A stretch of DNA of 64,000 nt from JAJFUI01 sp039698035 (lineage in GTDB: Bacteria; Planctomycetota; Planctomycetia; Pirellulales; Thermoguttaceae), in contig JBDKSW010000009.1 in NCBI GenBank assembly GCA_039698035.1, positions 1 through 64,000 of the forward strand. The letters are read 5' to 3'. A model generated the notes under the pieces. It was not told the DNA's origin, ran no database searches, and saw nothing but the letters and a program-made list of their open reading frames with translations. Each line of letters begins with the position of its first letter. Positions within the stretch are counted from its first letter, which is position 1. Shown here piece by piece: positions 1 to 7,841 of this stretch. The position numbers and the translations under genes are program-made.

Positions 1-206
1 GCAGGCAGTGCAGCGTCTTCACGATTGGCCGCGTCTTGACCGACCAGCTCCAAATCCCGCCCCACCTTGCACTTGCCGCCGTAGCCCTAGCCATCACTCA
101 AGCCGCGCCAAACTGGGGATGAGTCAGGCTCGCGACATTTACCCTGCCGTTGGCGGTCCTGTTCACCGCCCCGGCAACAGATAAAATTGAGCCGGTGAGG
201 TAAACC

Positions 207-797
207 ATGAAACGGATCTCGCAGATTGCTTGGCTCCGCGTCGTTCTGGCCGTCGGGCTCGTCGCGCTGGTCGGTCTGCCGGGCTGCGGTGAAGGAGAAG
301 AAAGAAACATGACCATGCAAGTCACCAGTAAGGCGTTCGTGCACGGGCAGTTGATTCCCAAAAAGTACACCGGCGAGGGCGCCGACCTGTCGCCGCCGTT
401 GGCGTGGTCGAACGTTCCAGCCGCGGCTAAGGAGCTCGCGCTGATTTGCGACGACCCGGACGCGCCGGTCGCCGAGCCGTGGGTGCATTGGGTGATGTAC
501 AGTATCCCGGCGGACTTGAAAGGGTTGCCCGAGGGCGTCGTGCGAAAACCGAAACCGCCCGAGCCGGCTGGCGTCCTGCAGGGCGTCAACGGGTTCACCG
601 ACGGCGACATCGTCGGGTATCGCGGACCAATGCCGCCCGTGGGCCACGGCATTCACCATTACCACTTCAAGCTTTACGCGCTCGATGCGCCGCTCAACGC
701 GGAGCCCGGCCTGGACAAGAAGGCCTTGCTTGCCAAGATGCGAGGGCGCATTCTGGCCGAAGGCGAGTTGATCGGAACGTATGAAAGAAAGCGATAA
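207..797 (+). CDS. YbhB/YbcL family PEBP-like lipoprotein
   Basis: A phosphatidylethanolamine-binding (PEBP, YbhB/YbcL) family protein of 196 aa, the usual size for the family plus a signal. Residues 1-27 look like a lipoprotein signal: basic start MKR, hydrophobic run, then LPGC with Cys27 as the likely lipidated residue, so it is probably membrane-anchored outside the cytoplasm. The PEBP fold is marked by DLSPPLAWSNVP, DDPDAPVAEPWVHWVMYSI and GHGIHHYHFKLYALD, which build the ligand pocket in this family. Bacterial members have no well-settled ligand, so the substrate is unknown. A second ATG at 309 would remove the signal, but the lipobox favours 207. It stands alone, with no operon partner. 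Confidence 0.9.
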   Translation: MKRISQIAWLRVVLAVGLVALVGLPGCGEGEERNMTMQVTSKAFVHGQLIPKKYTGEGADLSPPLAWSNVPAAAKELALICDDPDAPVAEPWVHWVMYSIPADLKGLPEGVVRKPKPPEPAGVLQGVNGFTDGDIVGYRGPMPPVGHGIHHYHFKLYALDAPLNAEPGLDKKALLAKMRGRILAEGELIGTYERKR

Positions 798-850
798 GCG
801 ATCAGCGAAAGTGGACCGCCGGTTCGGATCGCCCCGTTGAAACGAGTTCT

Positions 851-892
851 CCCCTCGCCCGCTTGCGGGAGAGGGGCATGGGGTGAGGGCGG
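851..892 (+). repeat. REP-like palindrome, intergenic copy A
   Basis: A palindromic element whose core reads CGCCCGCTTGCGGGAGAGG, followed by GGGGTGAGGGCGG. It lies 50 bases after the PEBP lipoprotein gene. Nearly identical copies lie at 3184-3222 (inside folC, opposite orientation) and 57232-57272. It could fold as a hairpin in RNA and act as a transcript end, but it has no T run. Confidence 0.75.
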
Positions 893-1050
893 TACAACCG
901 GCGTGATGCGTCCAACAATCGTACGACGCGACCCGGAAAGGTCTCACTCAAATCCTTCTCTTAAAGGGAGATGGGACGATTCGTTTTGAAGAGACGCTCC
1001 GCATGGCCCGACCGTGGAATGCCGAGAACTGATCGCTGGAAGCTTTTCCC

Positions 1051-1845
1051 ATGCCTGATCGCCGTCTCCATCGCGGTCCGCATCCTGAAGACGCCCGGCT
1101 GTTTGGCGACGAGGCATTGCCGCGGCTGCGCGGGGCGGCGGCCGACTTCTGTTGGCTCCTGGATCGTGGCTACGCCCATGATTCCGCGCTGAAGCTGGTC
1201 GGCGATCGTCACCAGTTGATGGCTCGACAGCGGACGGCCGTGAGTCGTTGCTGTTGCTCGGCCGAGGACGCCGTGCGGCGTCGCTCACGCGAGGCAACGG
1301 TCGAGCAGTTGGCCGACACGCCCCTTTGGATCGACGGCTACAACGTGCTGACAACCGTCGAAGCGGCGCTGGCCGGCGGAGTCGTTCTTGTTGGGCGGGA
1401 CGGCGCGTGGCGCGACATGGCCAGCATGCATGGCAGCTACCGCCGCGTGGCCGAGACGGGGCCCGCCCTGGAACTGCTGGGGCAAACGTTGGCCGCCGCG
1501 CCGGCGTTGCCGTGCCGCTGGCTCTTGGACCGTCCCGTTTCGAACAGCGGGCGCCTCAAGGCGATCATCGAACAGGTGGCCGCGGCTCACGATTGGCCGT
1601 GGCAGGTCGAATTGACGGCCGACCCCGACGCCCTGCTCATCGACCAGCCGGGCGTCATCGTGGCGTCGGCCGACAGCGCGATCCTCGACCGGGTGTCGGC
1701 GTGGTTCAACCTTGCGGGAGAGACGGTGCGCCGCCACGCGCCGACGGCAAGAGTCGTCGATTTGACGCTCTCGGTTGGCTTACCCTGCGACGAGCCAAGC
1801 CAGCGGTACGGACGTTGGGTTGTCGGCTTCGACCGGGAAGGCTAG
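1051..1845 (+). CDS. DUF434 domain-containing protein
   Basis: A 264-aa protein of the DUF434 type. The N-terminal part (about residues 6-70) has the typical RGPHPEDARLF, LLDRGY and ALKLVGDRHQLMARQR segments. The second part starts at WIDGYNVLTTVEAALAG (about residue 92) and continues to a C-terminal segment with aspartates at DPDALL and ASADSAILD, reminiscent of a nuclease- or PIN-like fold. That resemblance is my inference. No function is established. The ATG at 1051 fits the family start. It lies 30 bases before the CinA/nucleotidyltransferase gene on the same strand, so the two are probably co-transcribed. Confidence 0.82.
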   Translation: MPDRRLHRGPHPEDARLFGDEALPRLRGAAADFCWLLDRGYAHDSALKLVGDRHQLMARQRTAVSRCCCSAEDAVRRRSREATVEQLADTPLWIDGYNVLTTVEAALAGGVVLVGRDGAWRDMASMHGSYRRVAETGPALELLGQTLAAAPALPCRWLLDRPVSNSGRLKAIIEQVAAAHDWPWQVELTADPDALLIDQPGVIVASADSAILDRVSAWFNLAGETVRRHAPTARVVDLTLSVGLPCDEPSQRYGRWVVGFDREG

Positions 1846-1875
1846 AATTTCGCACGGGTTCACCGGTTCCACGCG

Positions 1876-3039
1876 ATGCAAACCTCCACCGAACAACTTG
1901 TGCAGCAAATCCACGATTCGCCAATGCGGATCGTGCTGGCCGCGAGCGGCGGCGGCAGCCGGGCCATTGCCGACCTGCTCGAAGTGCCCGGCGCGTCGAG
2001 GACCCTGTTGGAGGCCGTGGTCCCGTATTCGGGCCCCGCGATGGCGGCGTTGCTCGGTGGACCGCCCGACGAGTTCTGTTCCGAGGCGACCGCCCGGGCG
2101 ATGGCGATGGCCGCGTTTCATCGGGCCCGGCGCTATGAATCGCCCAATGGAGCGACGGCCGGCGTTGCCTGCACGGCAAGCCTGGCGTCCGACCGGCCAA
2201 AGCGGGGCGAACACCGCGTCCACTTGGCCATGCAAACGGTCGCGGTCACCGCCACCTGGCACTTGCAGGTGCTTAAAGATCGTCGCAGTCGGGCGGAAGA
2301 AGAGCGGCTCGCTGGCCGGCTCCTGCTGAACGTCATCGCGGCGGCCTGCGGCGTGGCCGACCGGCTTGACCTCGATCTGTTGGAAACCGAGTGCGCGGAC
2401 GAGTCGAGGATGGAAGCTCCGCCCGCTTGGCAACAGCTCTTGCTTGGGCAGACCGAGACGGTCTTGGTCGCCCAGACGCCGAACAGTGGTCCTCGCCGTG
2501 GCCTTCTCACGAAGGGAGAGGGGACGGAGTGGCCGCTGGTCTTCCCCGGCTCGTTCAATCCGCTGCACGCCGGGCATCTTCGCATGATTCAAGTGGCGCA
2601 CGAGCTGTTTGGGCAGCCGGTGGCCGCCGAGCTTTCGATCTTGAACGTCGATAAGCCGCCGTTGGATTACATGGAACTGGCCCGCCGGCTGGCCCAGTTT
2701 CCGGCCTCGCAGGCAGTCTTCCTCAGTCGTGCGGCCACGTTTGAGGAGAAGTCGCGATTGTTTCCGGGCGCGACGTTCGTCGTCGGAGCCGACACGCTCG
2801 AACGAATTGCCAATCCGGAGTACTACGATGGACCGGCGGCGCGTCAGACGGCCATCGAGCGGATCGCCAGTCGGGGCTGCCGTTTTCTGGTCTTCGGACG
2901 CGATCTGGGCTCTGGCTTCCGGCGGCTTGGCGATCTTCAGTTGCCTGACGCGCTCCGTGCAATGTGCCGCGAGGTCCCGCCCGAAACGTTCCACGAAGAC
3001 ATCTCCTCGACGACCTTGCGCAAATCAGCCGGCGGATGA
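1876..3039 (+). CDS. CinA-like / nucleotidyltransferase fusion protein
   Basis: A 387-aa two-domain protein. Residues about 5-165 resemble the CinA C-terminal (PncC, NMN deamidase) fold: an ASGGGS stretch where CinA has ESCTGG, then EVPGASRTLLEAVVPYS, SEATARAMA and GVACTASLASDRPKRG. Residues about 220-385 are a nucleotidyltransferase of the NadD/CoaD superfamily with VFPGSFNPLHAGH (HxGH-type nucleotide-binding motif) and the C-terminal ISSTTLR motif. Fusing these suggests successive steps on a nicotinamide or related nucleotide, which is inference. The linker at residues 205-216 (GPRRGLLTKGEG) looks derived from a REP-like repeat. The 3' end overlaps convergent folC by 15 bases. Confidence 0.8.
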   Translation: MQTSTEQLVQQIHDSPMRIVLAASGGGSRAIADLLEVPGASRTLLEAVVPYSGPAMAALLGGPPDEFCSEATARAMAMAAFHRARRYESPNGATAGVACTASLASDRPKRGEHRVHLAMQTVAVTATWHLQVLKDRRSRAEEERLAGRLLLNVIAAACGVADRLDLDLLETECADESRMEAPPAWQQLLLGQTETVLVAQTPNSGPRRGLLTKGEGTEWPLVFPGSFNPLHAGHLRMIQVAHELFGQPVAAELSILNVDKPPLDYMELARRLAQFPASQAVFLSRAATFEEKSRLFPGATFVVGADTLERIANPEYYDGPAARQTAIERIASRGCRFLVFGRDLGSGFRRLGDLQLPDALRAMCREVPPETFHEDISSTTLRKSAGG

Positions 3040-4464
3040 GAGAGGCGCGGCTGCGATCTGACGCCGCATCTCGGCCGCTAAGAAGAAGGAGCCCGTGACG
3101 CAGACCAAGTCGTCCGGCTCGGCCATGCGGCGGATGGCATTCCAAGCGTCGGCCGGCGTGGCGGCGATCTGGATCTGGCTGGCCGCTCTCACGCCTTGCC
3201 CCTCTCCCGCAAGCGGGCGAGCGAGCGTCTTGGCCAGCGCGAGCAGCTCTTCGGGCGGAACCCAGCGTGGATTTTCCAGGTAGCGGGTGAAGATGATCTG
3301 GTCGAAATGCGCCAGGAGGCGCCGCAACATGCCGCGAAGGTCTTTGCCGCGCGTCGTAGCGAAAACCAACAGCCGACGCCGCGGGGAAAAACTCTCTTCA
3401 AGCACTTCGACGAGCGCTCCGATGGAAGCCGCATTGTGCGCCGCGTCCAGCACGACGACCGGCCGCCGGGCCAGCACTTCCACCCGGGCGGGCCAACGAA
3501 CGTCGGCCAGCCCACGACGGATCGCCGCTTCCGAAATGGCCCAGCCGCTGGTGCGAAGCTCCTCGACGGCTGCCAGGGTGACGGCCGCGTTGGCCGCCTG
3601 GTGGCGGCCGAGCAGGCCGAGTTCCATCGCGGAAAAGCGGCCTCGATCACCGAGGTAATCAAGCGTCGGGAGCGAAGGCTTCTCTTCCAGGTGGCATGTC
3701 GGGTGATAAGTGAAGGTGAAATTCGTCCCGAGTTCGACGAGTCGGCAACCTCGCTCGGCGGCCGTCCGCCGAATTACCTCGCGTGGTTCCGAATCGGTCA
3801 CGCCGCTGATGACCGGTACGCCCGGCTTGATGATCCCGGCCTTTTCGGCGGCGATGGCCGCCAGCGTGTCGCCCAACTGCTGGGTGTGGTCCAGGCTGAT
3901 GCTCGTGATGACCGAGACGCACGGCGCGCAGACATTGGTCGAGTCGAGCCGACCGCCCAGCCCCACCTCGAGTACGGCGGCGTTTGCGTGGCGTCGAGCG
4001 AAATACACGAGCGCCATGGCCGTGAGGATCTCGAAGTAGGTCGGTCCCGGCTCGGCCGGTTGGGCCGCCTTCCCCTCGGCGTCCATGGCCTCGACGGCCG
4101 GTCGGACCGCTGCAACCAGTTCGCTCAGTTCGTCGGCCGAACATGGTGTGCCATCGACGACGATCCGCTCCTCGACCCGATCCAGGTGCGGGGAGGTGTA
4201 GAGCCCCGTCCGATGGCCGGCGGCCGTGAGCACGGCGGCGATCATGGCCGATGTGGAGCCCTTCCCTTTGGTGCCGGCGACATGGACGATGGGCACGCGC
4301 TGCTGCGGATCGCCGAGTCGGCCGAGCAGCTCGCGCATCCGGTCGAGTTTCAACGCCTCCTCGGAGTTCGGCATCGACTGGCTCCGCTCATAGTCGATCC
4401 GACTGGCCAGAAATCGAAGGGCCTCGTCGTGGGCCGTGGGCGTGGGGCAGGATGTTTTTGCCAT
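3025..4464 (-). CDS. folC: bifunctional folylpolyglutamate synthase/dihydrofolate synthase
   Basis: FolC adds L-glutamate to dihydropteroate and to reduced folates in the cytoplasm. The 479-aa frame has the P-loop HVAGTKGKGSTSAM (residues 61-74), TGLYTSPHLDRVEER, LEVGLGGRLDSTNV and VVLDAAHNAAS, in the order expected of Mur-ligase-like FolC. I start it at the ATG at 4464; 50 further codons are open upstream but are basic and unlike the family. Residues 414-427 (RPLAGEGQGV) are encoded by a copy of the dispersed palindrome and look like an in-frame insertion before the C-terminal domain ends. The gene is about 8 kb from the pabB/pabA folate genes and on the other strand. Confidence 0.93.
   Translation of the reverse strand: MAKTSCPTPTAHDEALRFLASRIDYERSQSMPNSEEALKLDRMRELLGRLGDPQQRVPIVHVAGTKGKGSTSAMIAAVLTAAGHRTGLYTSPHLDRVEERIVVDGTPCSADELSELVAAVRPAVEAMDAEGKAAQPAEPGPTYFEILTAMALVYFARRHANAAVLEVGLGGRLDSTNVCAPCVSVITSISLDHTQQLGDTLAAIAAEKAGIIKPGVPVISGVTDSEPREVIRRTAAERGCRLVELGTNFTFTYHPTCHLEEKPSLPTLDYLGDRGRFSAMELGLLGRHQAANAAVTLAAVEELRTSGWAISEAAIRRGLADVRWPARVEVLARRPVVVLDAAHNAASIGALVEVLEESFSPRRRLLVFATTRGKDLRGMLRRLLAHFDQIIFTRYLENPRWVPPEELLALAKTLARPLAGEGQGVRAASQIQIAATPADAWNAIRRMAEPDDLVCVTGSFFLAAEMRRQIAAAPLSSAG
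3184..3222 (-). repeat. REP-like palindrome inside folC, copy B
   Basis: On the + strand this reads CCGCTCTCACGCCTTGCCCC then TCTCCCGCAAGCGGGCGAG, which is the reverse complement of copies at 851-892 and 57232-57272 with few differences. It lies wholly inside folC and is translated in frame as part of RPLAGEGQGV, a peptide unlike the rest of FolC. Confidence 0.72.
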
Positions 4465-4600
4465 ACGAGGCCTGTCTCGGCGCCGTGCAATCGCGGTTGC
4501 GACCACGCCGTCCCTGTGAAACTTCTCGCAAACCTCCAATTCTAACCGCCTTGCGTCAGACCGTCGCGATGTCCCGCCGGCAGAGGGGGCGTTCTGCGAC

Positions 4601-4629
4601 TTGAAACGTCCCATCGGCTGACCTATAGT
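4601..4629 (+). promoter_or_regulatory. sigma70-type promoter for the ABC-exporter operon
   Basis: TTGAAA at 4601-4606 and TATAGT at 4624-4629 are separated by exactly 17 bases, close to the bacterial housekeeping consensus. The start point would be near 4636, leaving a leader of about 145 bases before the ATPase gene at 4782. The 317-base gap between folC (start 4464) and this operon also has to hold the divergent folC promoter, which I could not identify. Confidence 0.55.
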
Positions 4630-4781
4630 AGAAGTTTTATGCTCCGCTTGGTCGCGAGCCGTTTGGCGCGCGATGGGGTCTTGGCCGACGACGATTTCCC
4701 AATCGTAGTGAACCGCCGGCCCGGCAGGAGCGTATCAAACATTACGTCGTGCTGTTTCGTGCCGCGCCCTGCGAGGTTCCC

Positions 4782-5675
4782 ATGCAGTCGGAAGTAGTTA
4801 TCGAAACCCGAAGTCTCAGCAAGGTTTACCGCGACTTCTGGGGCAGACAGAAAGTGCGGGCCCTCAAGGCGCTGGACATGGACGTCCGCCGCGGCGAGAT
4901 CTTTGGGCTGCTCGGCCCGAATGGCTCGGGCAAGAGTACGACGATCAAGCTGATGCTGGGGCTCCTGTTCCCAACCAGCGGCCAGGCCTTGGTTTTTGGA
5001 CAGGATGCCCGCGAGGTGACCAAGAACCAACGGATCGGCTACCTGCCCGAGGAGTCGTACCTCTACAAGTTCCTGAACGCCGAGGAGACGCTCGATTTCT
5101 ATGCCCGGCTGTTCAACATGCCCCAGGCCGTGCGTCGCCAGCGCGTGGCCGATCTGATCGAAATGGTCGGGCTCGATTGGGCCAAACGTCGCCAACTGAA
5201 GGAGTATAGCAAGGGCATGACCCGGCGCATCGGCCTGGCTCAGGCCCTGATTAACGACCCCGAGCTGATTCTGCTCGACGAGCCGACGACGGGCCTCGAC
5301 CCGATTGGCACCCGCGAGATGAAGGACCTGATTCTGAAGCTCCGCGACCAAGGCAAGACGGTTCTGATGTGCAGCCACCTGCTGGCCGACGTTCAGGACG
5401 TTTGCGACCGGATCGCCATTCTTTATCAGGGCGAATTGAAAGAAATGGGTCGCGTGGACAGCCTCTTGAAGGTCCGCGACGTGACCGAGATTCGCGCCAC
5501 GGGCTTGAGCCCGCTGGCCCAAGAGGAAATCAAGTTGGCGATCGAACGGAACAACGGCCATGTGCTGAACATGGGCAATCCGACGACGACCCTTGAGGAC
5601 CTGTTCCTGAAGATTATCCGCGACAGCGAAGAACACCCCGGTCGCCGGGTGCGAGGCGTTGCCGAACGAAGCTAA
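4782..5675 (+). CDS. ABC transporter ATP-binding protein
   Basis: ATPase subunit of an ABC exporter, 297 aa, cytoplasmic face of the membrane. It shows Walker A (GLLGPNGSGKSTTIK), Q-loop region YLPEESYLY, signature LKEYSKGMTRRIGLAQAL (KGM variant of the usual SGGQ), Walker B LILLDEPTTGLDP and the H-loop CSHLLADVQDVCDR. This is the family that pairs with ABC-2 type permeases. I start at the ATG at 4782 (MQSEVVIETRSLSKVY) rather than 4749, because family members begin about here. It heads the operon with the permease at 5745 and the membrane protein at 7838. Confidence 0.93.
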   Translation: MQSEVVIETRSLSKVYRDFWGRQKVRALKALDMDVRRGEIFGLLGPNGSGKSTTIKLMLGLLFPTSGQALVFGQDAREVTKNQRIGYLPEESYLYKFLNAEETLDFYARLFNMPQAVRRQRVADLIEMVGLDWAKRRQLKEYSKGMTRRIGLAQALINDPELILLDEPTTGLDPIGTREMKDLILKLRDQGKTVLMCSHLLADVQDVCDRIAILYQGELKEMGRVDSLLKVRDVTEIRATGLSPLAQEEIKLAIERNNGHVLNMGNPTTTLEDLFLKIIRDSEEHPGRRVRGVAERS

Positions 5676-5720
5676 TTGGCGGCAATGTACGGCCGCACGG
5701 CGTCCGCCCACCGCGTTCCA

Positions 5721-5740
5721 ACCTCTGACCTCTGACCACT
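5721..5740 (+). repeat. short direct repeat ACCTCTG in intergenic gap
   Basis: Two tandem ACCTCTG units followed by ACCACT lie immediately before the start codon of the permease gene. A degenerate reverse-complement version of the same heptamer occurs inside prmC at 11421-11456. The repeat may obscure or replace the normal ribosome-binding region of the permease. Confidence 0.5.
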
Positions 5741-5744
5741 TGAT

Positions 5745-7841
5745 ATGGTCCTCGATCTCACCGACGTAACCCCGTTTTTCACCTGGCTGCTTGGCCCTGG
5801 TTGGACCGACGGCGCCCTGTTCCAGCCCATCACGCTGGTGGTGCTCCTTTTGCTGGCGGGCTTCGGGCTTTTCACGCTCGTTCGGCGAGCGCGCTCGGGC
5901 TGTGGCGAGACGAGCCGCCGCGCGGGCCTGGTTTTCGCCACCATTATGGCGACGGTCGCTGTTGTGGTCTTGGGCTTGTCGCTCGGGTGGATGTGCTTGT
6001 CGGCCAAGACGGCGGCCGCTTTGCAGCCAAAGCTCCTGAACTCGGTCGCGTGGGGGCTTGGAGCCGGGTGGTATCAGGGGGCCGCCTACCAATGGACGCT
6101 CGTGGTGCTTTGCGCATCGGCCATTGCGCTGCTGCTGGGCTGGCTGGTGGCGGCCGTGCGTCGCGGTCCGGGCGCGGCCTTGGCTGGGACCGGCCAAGTC
6201 GCCGGCGACGCTATCCTCGATACGCTGCGCATCTCCCCTCGCCGTGTCGGCGCCCTGGCTTGGTTGGCCGTCATGGAGTCGATTCGCCGTCGAGTGCTCG
6301 TGGTGTTCGCGGTGTTCATCGTCATCCTGCTGTTCGCCGGTTGGTTCTTGGATCGGGAAAACATCGACCCGGCACGCGTTTACCTCGATTTCGTGCTTAC
6401 GGCCACGACTTACTTGGTGCTTTTGCTGTCACTGTTCCTCAGTTCGCTGAGCCTGCCGACCGACCTGAAGAACCGCACGTTGCACACGATCGTGACCAAG
6501 CCGGTTCGCGCAAGCGAGGTCGTCTTGGGCCGAATCGTCGGCTTCGCGGCCGTGACGACCTTGCTGCTAGCTCCGATGACGGCGATCAGCTACGTCTTTG
6601 TCCATCGCGGGTTGGCGCACACTCACGAGTTGGTGGTCGACGATCTACAACCTGTCGAGGGAAGCCGGCCAGGGCAGCCGACCGCGCTGCAGGGCAAGAC
6701 GAGCCGCGTCCACGCGCACCGCCACCGGGTCTTTGTCGGTCCGGATGGCAAGCCGACCAACACCGAGATGGAGCAGCGGCACACGCACCTGGTGACGCCG
6801 CATAAGGACGGCGAGAAGACGGTCTACACGGTCGGTCCGGCCCAAGGAATGCTTGTCGCCCGCGTCCCCGTTTATGGAAAGCTGACGTTTAGAGATCGAT
6901 CCGGCAAGCCGGCGGAGAAAGGGATCAACGTCGGGGACGAATGGACCTACCGCAGTTTCATCGAGGGCGGCAGCTTGGGGGCCGCCATTTGGACTTTCGA
7001 CGGGGTCACTCGCGAGCGGTTTCCCAAGGGCTTGCCCGCCGAAATGACGCTCGAGGCGTTCCGCACGTACAAGGGAGTCATCGAGAAGCCCGTACTTGGC
7101 AGCCTCTGGGTGAGGAACCCGTCGAGCGACAAGAACAAGCCTGTCCAGGTCATGCTGTTCGACTCGAAGGATTTCGTGATCGATGTCCACCGCATTCCGC
7201 TTCAGTGGCAGACGGCGAAAGGCGAAAAGATCGATCTGTTCAAGGATATTGTCAGCAGCGACGGGCGGGTCGAGATTTGGCTGAAGTGCGAGGATCGGGG
7301 ACAGTACTTTGGCGCTGCCCAGGCCGACATGTATCTGAAAGCCCGCAATGCGTCGTTCGCCTGGAACTTCCTTAAGGGTTACTTGTCGATTTGGCTGGCC
7401 GGTTTGCTAGTCGTGTCGCTTGGCGTCATGTTCAGCACGTTCTTGAGCGGACCGATCGCCATGTTGGCGACTCTGGGTGCCTTGGTGGCCGGTTTTTTCC
7501 ACGACTTTATGTACCGCCTTGCGACGGGCCAGACGCTCGGCGGCGGTCCGTTCGAGTCGATCACGCGCATTCTGACCTCGGCCAACATGACCTCGCAGGC
7601 CGAGCCTGGACTGACGACGACCGTCGAGCAGACATTGGACGCCGTGGCCAAGTTCGGTCTGTACCTGCTTTCGGCCGTGTTGCCCGACTTCAGCCGGTTC
7701 AATTTCGCCGAGTTCGTAGCCAGCGGCTTTAGCATTCCTGGGGACACGGCCGCAATGTACGCCTGCCGCACGTTCGCGTTCGTCGTGCCGGTGTTCGTCG
7801 TGGCGTACCTGTGCCTGAAGAACCGAGAGGTGGCCCAATGA
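5745..7841 (+). CDS. ABC-2 type permease with large extracytoplasmic insert
   Basis: Membrane subunit of the ABC exporter, 698 aa. There are about six hydrophobic helices in residues 1-290 (for example TLVVLLLLAGFGLFTLV, FAVFIVILLFAGWFL and YLVLLLSLFLSSLSL), then a soluble region of about 250 residues (about 295-540) rich in His and charged residues. After it come at least three more helices (about 548-600 and the C-terminal FAFVVPVFVVAYLCL). SLPTDLKNRTLHTIVTKPV is the cytoplasmic segment typical of ABC-2 permeases. The long insert is unusual for a plain ABC-2 permease and may bind substrate or a partner outside the membrane. The ATG at 5745 follows a short repeat and has no clear Shine-Dalgarno sequence. 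The gene ends in an ATGA overlap with the next gene. Confidence 0.85.
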   Translation: MVLDLTDVTPFFTWLLGPGWTDGALFQPITLVVLLLLAGFGLFTLVRRARSGCGETSRRAGLVFATIMATVAVVVLGLSLGWMCLSAKTAAALQPKLLNSVAWGLGAGWYQGAAYQWTLVVLCASAIALLLGWLVAAVRRGPGAALAGTGQVAGDAILDTLRISPRRVGALAWLAVMESIRRRVLVVFAVFIVILLFAGWFLDRENIDPARVYLDFVLTATTYLVLLLSLFLSSLSLPTDLKNRTLHTIVTKPVRASEVVLGRIVGFAAVTTLLLAPMTAISYVFVHRGLAHTHELVVDDLQPVEGSRPGQPTALQGKTSRVHAHRHRVFVGPDGKPTNTEMEQRHTHLVTPHKDGEKTVYTVGPAQGMLVARVPVYGKLTFRDRSGKPAEKGINVGDEWTYRSFIEGGSLGAAIWTFDGVTRERFPKGLPAEMTLEAFRTYKGVIEKPVLGSLWVRNPSSDKNKPVQVMLFDSKDFVIDVHRIPLQWQTAKGEKIDLFKDIVSSDGRVEIWLKCEDRGQYFGAAQADMYLKARNASFAWNFLKGYLSIWLAGLLVVSLGVMFSTFLSGPIAMLATLGALVAGFFHDFMYRLATGQTLGGGPFESITRILTSANMTSQAEPGLTTTVEQTLDAVAKFGLYLLSAVLPDFSRFNFAEFVASGFSIPGDTAAMYACRTFAFVVPVFVVAYLCLKNREVAQ

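Noticed and set aside
87..947. Long minus-strand open frame of 286 codons across the PEBP gene
   Set aside because: It is the complement of a clear PEBP lipoprotein gene and reads through the palindrome as SPASGRG-type peptide; it has no family motif.
3196..4545. 449-codon plus-strand frame opposite folC
   Set aside because: FolC on the other strand has all its motifs; the plus frame is Arg/His-rich shadow sequence.
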